Shown here in pieces: positions 56,160 to 64,000 of a DNA stretch of 64,000 nucleotides (position 1 is its first letter; every line of letters begins with the position of its first letter). A program made the translations under genes and the position numbers. Under the pieces are notes generated by a model, which saw only the letters and a program-made list of their open reading frames with translations, was not told the DNA's origin and ran no database searches. The stretch spans positions 1-64,000 of the forward strand of contig CAICTM010000383.1 of the NCBI GenBank assembly GCA_903772945.1. The letters run 5' to 3'. The DNA is from Seminavis robusta. Taxonomy: Eukaryota; Bacillariophyta; Bacillariophyceae; Naviculales; Naviculaceae.

Positions 56160-56600
56160 AACCAGTTGACCGCTGATTGCTGGCTCGTGGAGCGGTACAG
56201 CACGCCGTGCCCGCAAAGTGATTTAGTTGAAGGGGCTCCAGACTTGTACCGTACCGGTACAGTACGCCAGTTCTTCTTGCACGGTTTGGTTTTAGGTTTT
56301 AGGCAGGTCCCAGGAAGAAATACTGGAGAAACTGGCTTGGCGTGCATGGATTTGGCTGCGACCACCTTCCTGTCTCCATCCCACGAGCATGGGAGGCCCA
56401 TGACTTCTGGATCAAGACGAGGCAGATGAAGGGAGACGATAAAGTGTGACCCGAGAAGAGGAGGAACCGAAGAAAAAGGCAAAGTCTGAGCATCCCGACA
56501 TAAACGGCAATGGCGCAAGGAACGGGAGAATGAATTGCAGCAGAAATACCAAGAACTGCAGAAAGAAAACATGAGCGGTTGAGCATTGGCTGGAAACCAT
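56160..56600 (+). pseudogene. Fragment of a Sec14-like/leucine-zipper paralogue
   Basis: In shifting plus-strand frames the region reads WEAHDFWIKTRQMKGDDK (compare WDAHDAWIKRQMKEDEG of the gene at 46605), then a basic stretch, then ENELQQKYQELQKENM (compare DELQQKHQQLQKDNTA). An earlier piece FFLHGLVLGFRQVP resembles FFLQGLGIGTLVP. Stops after GDDKV and after ENMSG, plus frameshifts, show it is dead. It matches only the last third of the parent gene. Confidence 0.8.
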
Positions 56601-57238
56601 GCTGAATCATGGCACGAAGGGGTTGCAATCCTGATTTCATTGCCTCGCCTTTGAACACGATCCTCTTGGGGAATTCCTTCATGTCTAGCTAGCCTGATTA
56701 AATTCCATATTTTCTCTTGGGAGCAAAGGTCTTTGTACCTTGACATCCTAACTTGATGCAAGCTGAAGACTGAGCGACCTTCCCGATGTGTGGTTTGGGC
56801 AAGGCTCAAATGACTCGGATGGCTCTATTCCTGGCAAAGGATTCATAGCTATGCCCCAGGAGAATCCCCTGTTTCCCCCGCCTAGCTAGATGATGGCCGT
56901 CCTTGGATGCGAGCTTGAAAAGCGATCTCGTAATCGTCCTCTGCAAGAATCCACAGACTTCAGACAGCGTTTGTTTCCAAGCGCGGCTAACGCCTCGGAG
57001 ACATTCCTTACTGTCTTCATGAGACCCAATCTAGCTGCACTGGCAGGAGAAGTACGAAGGAAAATTAACGATTAGTTTTCATTACGAAACCTTCGGACAT
57101 CAACTGTTGACCACGGGGTGACTGAAGCGTTGCTGATGGCGTTCCCAGGAGACCAGACGGGTTCCGAGTCGATTCCTGGATTGAATCATTTCGGCCAGGA
57201 CAGCTGCTCACGGACACAACGGGCCGACCAGTGCTGCC
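56601..57238. other. Intergenic region, no gene seen
   Basis: It lies downstream of the pseudogene fragment and of the F-box gene's stop codon. No frame is convincing. Confidence 0.5.
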
Positions 57239-59209
57239 TTAGTACTCCAACTGGACTCCAGGCTTGGCTCCACCGTTGACGCTGTTGTTGCACGTCTTGT
57301 TGTTGTACCCACGAACCTTGACCTGATGCGCCGCCCGAAGCTGAGCCTTGCTCGTCTTGGCAATCTTGCAAAAGTTGGCATGGCCCGAGGCATCGCATTC
57401 CCGACAAGGCTGGGTGCTGAACGAAACATCACCGTTGCGGAGCACCTCAAAGCTCATGCGAAACACCGACTGACGAGGCCACAATTTCTCGAGCGCTTCC
57501 AATTCGTCGTGTGCCAAGATTTCGACACAGCAGTAATTCTCGCGATCCAACTGTTCTCCCAGCGATGCCCGACGACCATGCTCTTGTTCCATCATGGCGG
57601 CTGCTTCTCGTTGCTGGTCGCGCTGTCGTTCCAACGTCATCATGGCTCGTTGCTGTAGGGCCAGTTCAGCCGGTGACAAACCCAATTCCGCCGCGGGCAA
57701 ATCGTCTGCTGTCGCAACCAGAGGACTCATGCCAACCACCAACGATCGACGGGGCGACGATGATTCGTCCATCAGTAGTTGCTGCTGCTGCTGCTCGTCT
57801 TCGAGCTGCTGCTTCTTGCTGACCCAAAGCTGTGGAGACTCGCCGTACAGGTAGGCATCGAGATGAGGAGGCAACAAGGCGAGACGATGGGCATCGCACA
57901 AGAGGGCCGAACCATCGGGTGGCAACAGGGGACCTCCTTCCCCGGTTTTCATGTACTTGCGCCATGCATGACACCACGCCCGAGGGACGGCATAGTACAA
58001 TCCCGGGACCAAGGGACAACCACCCACAGCCGATGGCTTTTTGTTGTTGTCGCTGCTGCTGCTATCCAACATGGACTTTGTCGGAGTCGCCGGCATTTTG
58101 CGGTCTTCCTCTTCGACCACAACTTTTCGTTCTTTTCGTCCTCCTTCTTCTTCTGGTTTTCTCAAACAATGCACGGGAAGCCCTCGCGTCCGCGTGTAGA
58201 ATCGTCGCAATACAGGCTGACTCAACGGCGCCTTGCGTTCTTCCTTGCGCTTTTCTTCTTCTTGGGCATGCGTCTTTTTCTCCGTTTCGGCTTCGAGGAT
58301 GCACTGCAAACATTCTCCCTCTTTGGCTTCCAACGGGATGCTTTCGGGATAGAGTTTCTTCAGGCATTTCCATGCCTGCTTGTCGAGAATCTTGCGTCGC
58401 GCCCGTGCCGATTTGCGATTGGAACATCGTTGCAGTTGTTGATGGCAGCAGACAATGTCACTATTGACATTGGGCCATGGGGGACTGGCATCGGAATATT
58501 TGCGGGAACGCAAACGTTGCTGTTTTTTGGACAACTTTTTACTCTTTTTGGTATTGCCGACTGCGATGAGTTGCTGCTGCTGTTCTTGTTGTTGTTGTTG
58601 TTGTTGCCGTTCTTGCTGCCATTCGAGCCACTTCAAGGCCGTTTTGCACCAGGACTTGCTGACAAAGTAGCCACCCACGGCACTGTCGTCTTCCGAGAAT
58701 GGTTCGGGACGAGACAAGACACGGACGACCACTAGCAATTCCATGTTGCGCAAATGTTCCAACGTAAACTGCTTCATGGTAGTGGCGGTGGGGGATACTG
58801 GGACAGCCTTTTTCTTGGCAGCTTTCTTGTTCTTGCCATTGCTGTTGTTGTTGCTACTGGCAGTAGCAGCATCCGACATGACGGGTTGATCTTCGAATCC
58901 CTTGGAGAGTTCGGGTGGGTAGACACCTCCTTCGGCGGCATGCGTGACAATGGCATGGATCAAGGAGGGATTATGGTAGAATCGACAGGTCTGCGGAATG
59001 GCCGTCAACTCATAGGCCCTCAGATACGTCAAGATATTGACCTGAAGCTCCATGGGAAACTCGGTAATGTGCGATATGGGTCGGACAGTGCCGCCCAGAG
59101 TGACTTCCACAGCCGTACATGTTGGCTTGAGATTCGTCAGGAATGATGGCAACGTGTCATCTTCCAGCGTTGTTTCTTCCAGGAGTTTGGGTAGATTATT
59201 ATCGTTCAT
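57239..59209 (-). CDS. F-box protein with two DUSP-like domains
   Basis: A single exon of 656 residues. Residues 49-80 form an F-box (EFPMELQVNILTYLRAYELT, then CRFYHN). Two segments then repeat the DUSP pattern of ubiquitin-specific proteases such as USP48. The first has GYFVSKSWCKTALKWLEWQ, NSDIVCCHQQLQ, ILDKQAWKCLKKLYPESIPL and ECLQC. The second has GLYYAVPRAWCHAWRKYMK, LLPPDGSALLCDAHR, ILAHDELEALEKLWP, a beta part and CRECDASG. Long Gln and Lys/Glu runs interrupt the first. No protease (UCH) domain is present. The F-box should recruit SKP1/cullin-1, so the protein probably acts as a substrate-receptor subunit of an SCF ubiquitin ligase, with the DUSPs as substrate-binding modules. Confidence 0.75.
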   Translation of the reverse strand: MNDNNLPKLLEETTLEDDTLPSFLTNLKPTCTAVEVTLGGTVRPISHITEFPMELQVNILTYLRAYELTAIPQTCRFYHNPSLIHAIVTHAAEGGVYPPELSKGFEDQPVMSDAATASSNNNSNGKNKKAAKKKAVPVSPTATTMKQFTLEHLRNMELLVVVRVLSRPEPFSEDDSAVGGYFVSKSWCKTALKWLEWQQERQQQQQQQEQQQQLIAVGNTKKSKKLSKKQQRLRSRKYSDASPPWPNVNSDIVCCHQQLQRCSNRKSARARRKILDKQAWKCLKKLYPESIPLEAKEGECLQCILEAETEKKTHAQEEEKRKEERKAPLSQPVLRRFYTRTRGLPVHCLRKPEEEGGRKERKVVVEEEDRKMPATPTKSMLDSSSSDNNKKPSAVGGCPLVPGLYYAVPRAWCHAWRKYMKTGEGGPLLPPDGSALLCDAHRLALLPPHLDAYLYGESPQLWVSKKQQLEDEQQQQQLLMDESSSPRRSLVVGMSPLVATADDLPAAELGLSPAELALQQRAMMTLERQRDQQREAAAMMEQEHGRRASLGEQLDRENYCCVEILAHDELEALEKLWPRQSVFRMSFEVLRNGDVSFSTQPCRECDASGHANFCKIAKTSKAQLRAAHQVKVRGYNNKTCNNSVNGGAKPGVQLEY

Positions 59210-60610
59210 GGTTGTTTTTGTTTATGAGGTGTATGTTTTTTATGGAAGAGTCTAGAGTAGCCAAAGTCGGAGTATACGGTAGGTAGCTTGTTGTAGGTTG
59301 TAGGGTAGCAAATGTATGTATGTGCAGAGGTGGCCAAGATAATAACAATCGTCGTGATTGTTGTATAGCTTGGTTTGGGTATCTTGATTGGTTGATGTAG
59401 TGGTGTTGTATAGTAGAGGGGTATCAGGTACGGCACAGATTAGTGTACTCGAGACGTGTGCAATGGGAGGTTGACTCTATTGTTCTATTCTATCAAAGAT
59501 TGCCGGTTAAAGGTGCGTCAGGGTGAAGACGGAACTGTCAGGGCCGAATGTGGAGACTTGATCAATGCAACAACGACAACGACAAAAGATGTTATGATAG
59601 CAGCACAAGAAGGTCTTGCTATCGGTGCGTAGTAGTCTATTTGCTCCGAACGTATTGGCAAGGATGTGACCTGCCAACAACAACAACACTGACTGATATC
59701 TTTCCTCTATGGAAAAAGTGAGCGAGCATTTCGACTTCAGAACAAACTCGCTCAGGATTGCCAACGTCACATTCCGGAATGGAACCCGAAATTCTGCGTA
59801 GAAATGGTACGGATTCCTACGAAGGCAAGAATTGGTGTCATCACAACTGCAGAGACCCAAAGATTCTTTGAAGCAGAACAACTGAAAGATTCGTGGGATC
59901 CCCAAACCAGGCAGTTGTATCAGGTTGTTAGCAATTTAGCCGAGGTCTGTGTTGTTCAGGTGTTTGCCATCCAATTCAACTGCCAGAGTGGTTTGGAGAA
60001 AATTGGTAAACGAATCTAGCTAGCTAGCTAGCTAGCATTAGTAATCTTGAGTCTCGAGGCTTCAGCAGTTTGTGGTGACGCCCCACGACGACCTACTCGT
60101 AAAGATGAGTGCTGTCTTCGCTTTTACTGTATGTGTCCCGTGGCTCCTCATATACCTGTAGCAAAGAACAGCCATTCCAGCGATCGAGTCGATTGCTTCT
60201 TGGTCCAATCTACGTACCAGAGCAACTGGCCATGCATAGAACACAAATATGGCAGAAGCCTCTTCTTGGCCGCACTCTGGTTTCCTTCCAGCTGAGGGCG
60301 ACGTATCCTGTTATGCATACCTTCTAGCTAGAGCAGGTTGCAGAACGTAATGCCTGCCTTCCAGCTATCCTTTTTAGCTCCTGATTAGGAGACCAACATT
60401 CCGTCTCCGCATAGATTCACATGGTACCGGTAGCTAGTTTCTAGCCGCTTTGCTAGCTGATTGGCTCCAAGAAAGATACTGCTTGGCATCAATCGCACTT
60501 GAACATGACACCAAAAGATACGCACGTTTCTTGCTGCAATTACCGATGCCCGTGGCTGCCATCAATTACCTTTTGAAACTTTGACAAAAGAGACCATCAC
60601 CGTCACCACC
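59210..60610. other. Divergent promoter region, no gene seen
   Basis: It lies between the F-box gene and the DoxX-family gene. A short open frame at 59804-60019 (plus) has no recognisable motif. An (AGCT)n tract lies at 60017-60035. Confidence 0.45.
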
Positions 60611-61318
60611 ATGAAGACCACATCCATCGGAGCCAGCATCTTGCTCATCAGTAGCTGTTTGCTTTCCGCCGAAGGATTTGCACCAAAACCATTGGCCAGT
60701 CAACCACAGCAAAACAATCAACATGTGATGCTTCCATCTCCACGACAACACAGCAGTGCTACAGCCTTGTCCATGTCAAAAGAGGAAACTACATGGGATC
60801 GCATTACAGGCCCGAAACTCTTCAAGACGGTCACCAACTGGTCGGGTATTCATTCCGTGCCACTGGTACCGTTGCGAATTTTGACGGGTCTTCTCATGAT
60901 CCACCATGGATCCGAAGGTGGCTTGGGTCCGGCCAATTTTGGAACTCCCGAATTTCAAGGCTTTATCGACTACATTGTGGTACCCTACTTTGGATTCCTG
61001 CCAGGACCTCCCGAAATCTGGTCCGCCATTCACGATTATATTGAATTCTTTGGTGGCATTTGTTTGGCGGCTGGATTCTTGACCCGACCGGCATCCCTCG
61101 CCCTTTTGTCCACCATGATGGGAGCCGTATACTTTCATTTGTCGTCCGTGGGAGCACAGGGATTCCCTCTGGGGCATGTTAGCAATTACAGTTATGACTT
61201 TGAAGAACCGACTCTGTACGCTTTGATCTTTTTGATGTTTTGGTTCAATGGGGCTGGACCCCTCTCGGTGGATTCCATCATTTACCAAAACATTTCGCAG
61301 GAGGAAGACGAAGAGTAG
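60611..61318 (+). CDS. DoxX-family membrane protein, plastid-targeted
   Basis: A single exon of 235 residues; the ATG in CCACCATGA has a good context. The N terminus is a signal peptide (SIGASILLISSCLLSAEG) followed at once by FAPKP, the diatom plastid transit signature, and a Ser/Gln-rich transit region. The mature part has four hydrophobic segments with DoxX-type features: PLVPLRILTGLLMIHHGSEG, a Phe/Pro-rich loop (FGFLPGPPEIWSAIHDYIEF), GGICLAAGFLTRPASLALL and TLYALIFLMFWFNGAGPLSVD. The HHG near TM1 and the GAGxxSxD end are typical of the family, whose members sit in membranes and have been linked to redox or thiol stress. The acidic end EEDEE is probably stromal or between membranes. Confidence 0.82.
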   Translation: MKTTSIGASILLISSCLLSAEGFAPKPLASQPQQNNQHVMLPSPRQHSSATALSMSKEETTWDRITGPKLFKTVTNWSGIHSVPLVPLRILTGLLMIHHGSEGGLGPANFGTPEFQGFIDYIVVPYFGFLPGPPEIWSAIHDYIEFFGGICLAAGFLTRPASLALLSTMMGAVYFHLSSVGAQGFPLGHVSNYSYDFEEPTLYALIFLMFWFNGAGPLSVDSIIYQNISQEEDEE

Positions 61319-62205
61319 AAAATGAAATGCTCCTTTTCTCATCGTGACATTGACGCAGCTAGCTAGATAGAGATCCTCGCTCACTCGCTAGTTAAAACAT
61401 AGAGCTTGGACTTGGATTTTCTCTAGCTAAATACCGGTAGATGGAATCGTCAGGTCCCCAAAACGACCATGGGATATGGAATGCTACCTACATTCTGATG
61501 TTTTCGCTGCCTGCCCGGGATCTCCCTGCTACGTGCCCTATCTAACGTTGCATTCATCAGCCCGACCAGCTGACCAGAGGAAGCAAGCAATCTGTCGCTG
61601 ACGGGCTCGCTCCATTGTTGGAATCAATCAATCTTCGTCTGCGTCTGATTTGGTGGCACTTTTTGGGCAGCCTTGTCTAATGTTGCGTTGAAGCAAGCAA
61701 CTGCTGTGGGGATAATTGCCTGCAAGGAGGGCGGATGGAACCTACCAAAAGAATCTGCAGATTGGAAAGGATTGGCTGCAATTGCGGTAAAACGTCCTCC
61801 CGTAAAGCTGTCTGGGGTACTTCTGGTGACATAGCATTGGTAAGATGCCGCAATCATCATCAGAACATGGAAACAGAAAATCATCCAAGGCGGTAACAAT
61901 CTTGCGCGCTTTGGCATTGAGCGTCTGCAAGTTGGTCTTGGCTCTGCGCTTGTTGGCCTTGCTGAGTGAGTTTCTGCTGTTGCGTGTGGGAGCCACAAAG
62001 GCAACAAGTTTTCAAAGCGCAAAGCTCCAGAGTCCTCTGCTCCAGATTAATAATGCTGCTCTTTAGTTGAGTACTTCCCAGAGGAGTGCTGTGAAAAACT
62101 AGGTGTATCGGAAGTATTGCTAAAAAGCAACCGACAGGCAACATGTTGGTGGCCAAAATCTTGGTATTACAAGTGGGCGTTTCGCTTAGTAATTCGACAT
62201 TCGAT
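61319..62205. other. Convergent 3' flanks, no supported gene
   Basis: A minus-strand frame at 61624-62022 has a hydrophobic patch (MIFCFHVLMMIAASYQCYV), and the overlapping plus frame has another. Neither has a motif, good context or splice support, so I do not call a gene. Confidence 0.4.
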
Positions 62206-63618
62206 CTATCCAGCAAAGCACTTGCATCTTGGTCCACAGCTGCAGTTCAATGGAAAGGGTTCTGGGACACAATCTCTGATTAGATCCGTCAAGTTTGCGA
62301 TCTCACAGATTGGAGCCGGAATGGATCCTTCAAATTGATTGTTGTACAACAACATTGTTGTCAAAGCAGTAAGTAATCCAAGCTCTGCAGGGAGAGTACC
62401 ACTCAATCGATTGCTACGAAAAACGAAACTGGTCAAAGCTGTCAGTAATCCTAACTCCGATGGAATAGGTCCTGTCAACTGGTTCGTAGCAAGCCATATG
62501 CCCTCCAAAGCAAATAGTGATCCGAGCTGGGTTGGAATTGTTCCAGCAATTTGATTGCCACCAAAAGCAAGTCTTGTCAAGGCGGTCAATAAACCAAGTG
62601 TTGTGGGGATGGTCCCAACTAAATCATTACCATCCAGCCTCAAAAAGATCAAATTTGACAAGCGTCCAAGCTCGTTCGGTATCGTCCCATTCAGATTGTT
62701 GCCGTCAAGCCTCAGCTTTGTTAAAGCGGTCAACACTCCAAGTTCTGTGGGCATCGTTCCTTTCAATTGCTTATCCCACAAATCAATCTCTGTTGTGTTG
62801 GAAACATTGTACTGATTGCCAAACCATTCCACTGAAGTAATAGGAACAGGACTTTGAGTTGGCTGTGGGTTTGTTGGACTGTTTGTAGGGAAGGGATATG
62901 AAGTATCTGTTGGTTGTAGGGCCGAGGAGCCGATTGTAGGGCTAGGAACCTCTGGAATTTTTGAGTCGCCTTGTGAGGTAACTACCAGGGCAACGATTAC
63001 AACGACGGCAGTAGCAAGAAACAGAAGCGTTCCCAAGCAGACTTTTCTCCCACGATTGGATTCCGGAATACATATCAGCTTTGTTTTTGGCTGCAGTCCC
63101 TCGAGATCCACAATTTCAGCCTGTGGTATGTCTGCTGGCTCAGTTTCAAGCCTCAGGTTGGACTCGGACACCAATGTGGCCTGCACCATGTAGTCCTCTT
63201 GGATGTTCTCACTTGGTGGGTGGTCTTCTGCTTCTGGCTCCACCGAAATCTCCGGATCGCTTCTTCTTGGAGCGCTATCCGGCCCTGGGCCGTCCACCTG
63301 GACGCTGATAAAATTAAAGCCTCGTTTGGGAGGTGCGACCGGAGCTTGAGATTCTTCGTTGCAGTTATTGGCTGTGTTTGCGGGCCTGCGAAGACCATAC
63401 TTTCCTTCAGACGTTCTCTGCGTGGCGCTTGCTCCAACGTGTGTCGCTGTCCCTCCCTTGTTCTTGTTGCGTGCCAGACCTCGCATTTTCTTTCCGGCTG
63501 CAGTGCCACCTGTCATAGAGCCACCAATTTGCGACACAGCACCACCAGGCCCGGCGACAGTGCCAAGCTCCTTGCTTTCAATCTCTTTCTTAGGACTCGT
63601 GTTCGTGCTCATGCTCAT
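62206..63618 (-). CDS. Single-pass membrane leucine-rich-repeat protein
   Basis: 470 residues from the ATG at 63618; the frame is open further upstream, but MSMSTNTSPKK starts the low-complexity cytosolic part and the earlier stretch has no coding character. The N-terminal ~185 residues are disordered and charged. One membrane helix (LGTLLFLATAVVVIVALVV) follows the basic SNRGRK, and after it come a Pro/Ser/Thr stalk and about six plant-type LRRs with the consensus LTALTKLRLDGNNLNGTIPNELG. A Cys-rich cap (CSCGPRCKCFAG) ends the protein. It is a type II arrangement with the LRRs outside and no kinase domain, as in many diatom LRR proteins. Likely role: surface recognition or adhesion. Confidence 0.85.
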   Translation of the reverse strand: MSMSTNTSPKKEIESKELGTVAGPGGAVSQIGGSMTGGTAAGKKMRGLARNKNKGGTATHVGASATQRTSEGKYGLRRPANTANNCNEESQAPVAPPKRGFNFISVQVDGPGPDSAPRRSDPEISVEPEAEDHPPSENIQEDYMVQATLVSESNLRLETEPADIPQAEIVDLEGLQPKTKLICIPESNRGRKVCLGTLLFLATAVVVIVALVVTSQGDSKIPEVPSPTIGSSALQPTDTSYPFPTNSPTNPQPTQSPVPITSVEWFGNQYNVSNTTEIDLWDKQLKGTMPTELGVLTALTKLRLDGNNLNGTIPNELGRLSNLIFLRLDGNDLVGTIPTTLGLLTALTRLAFGGNQIAGTIPTQLGSLFALEGIWLATNQLTGPIPSELGLLTALTSFVFRSNRLSGTLPAELGLLTALTTMLLYNNQFEGSIPAPICEIANLTDLIRDCVPEPFPLNCSCGPRCKCFAG

Positions 63619-64000
63619 GCTTTCCAATCTCTTTTTGACTTGCAGGGCATGTATTGCACGGCTGTTGTTGTTTGGCTGGGAGAATGGGTGTGGACGCGGA
63701 AGCAAAGAACAGACGAAAATAATTGCAAATTGGTTTGCAAAGATACAGTGACGTTGAGTCGTGAGACTTTTATCTTGGCCTGTCGTGCGTTGGGCTATTA
63801 ATAACGTTGACGCGTTAAAGTGTGTAACTATTAATAGTCTTTTAATAAAAAAAATCATCCATATTCAGCCCTGAAGGTTGGTTATTACATGGGTAGACAT
63901 TGCCGGATACCGGTACGTCGTGTTGCTTGCATGATCGAGCAATGTGTACCTCTAAGGCTTTTATCGGGCCCTTAAATCCAGTACAAAAATTCCGGCAGCT
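63619..64000. other. Upstream flank of the LRR gene
   Basis: It contains the promoter and 5' UTR of the minus-strand LRR gene. No other feature is seen before the window ends. Confidence 0.5.

Noticed and set aside
57779-58735. 318-codon plus-strand frame
   Set aside because: Antisense to the F-box/DUSP gene; its Leu/Phe runs come from complementary Gln and Lys/Glu codons.
61624-62022. Possible small membrane protein on the minus strand
   Set aside because: One hydrophobic patch only, competing open frames on the other strand, and no start context or homologous motif.

Overview
The window is nuclear DNA of a photosynthetic stramenopile, most likely a pennate diatom. I lean towards a Seminavis-like species, but that is an inference from protein character and not a database match. 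The reasons: genes have short GT-AG introns (with one GC-AG); two proteins start with a signal peptide followed by a phenylalanine-led transit peptide (LASAFVSP and AEGFAPKP), the diatom plastid-targeting signature; there are Ty3/gypsy and Ty1/copia remnants; and several architectures look typical of diatoms (Sec14-like plus leucine zipper, membrane LRR proteins, Cys-rich GKRLCNY/EIC domains).

Layout. 1-4.7 kb: degenerate Ty3/gypsy pol plus a second integrase fragment with an open frame. 4.7-14.2 kb: five host genes or elements: a plastid peroxiredoxin-like selenoprotein with an in-frame TGA and two SECIS-like hairpins downstream, a compact lipoxygenase (minus), a type II membrane protein with an EDD motif, and an MscS/MSL-type channel. 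14.6-26.6 kb: a tandem segmental duplication (about 5.4 kb per unit), each unit carrying two paralogous NYN-RRM proteins; a 1.3-kb copia-derived element with identical 151-bp LTRs lies at the end of unit 1, and unit 2 runs into a 25-N gap. 26.6-40.5 kb: a second large duplication. Its first copy is a decayed class C GPCR. Its second copy (35.7-39.4 kb) is an intact five-exon GPCR with a periplasmic-binding type 2 ectodomain, and a decayed copia gag abuts its 3' end. 40.6-48 kb: an XPA C-domain protein, a secreted seven-repeat EGGGTIGM protein, an M43 (pappalysin-type) metalloprotease whose zinc motif is split over micro-exons, and a Sec14-like/leucine-zipper fusion. 48.4-55 kb: a large multi-exon secreted or membrane protein with two related Cys-rich domains. 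55-64 kb: a Sec14-zipper pseudogene fragment, an F-box protein with two DUSP-like domains, a plastid DoxX-family protein and a membrane LRR protein.

There are no operons. The common themes are plastid redox (selenoprotein, DoxX), oxylipin metabolism (lipoxygenase), sensing at the cell surface (GPCR, LRR, MscS, Cys-rich protein), secreted proteins (protease, repeat protein) and RNA regulation (NYN-RRM). Exon boundaries were placed by hand from reading-frame phase and GT/AG sites. Those quoted with exact coordinates keep the frame; others are marked approximate.
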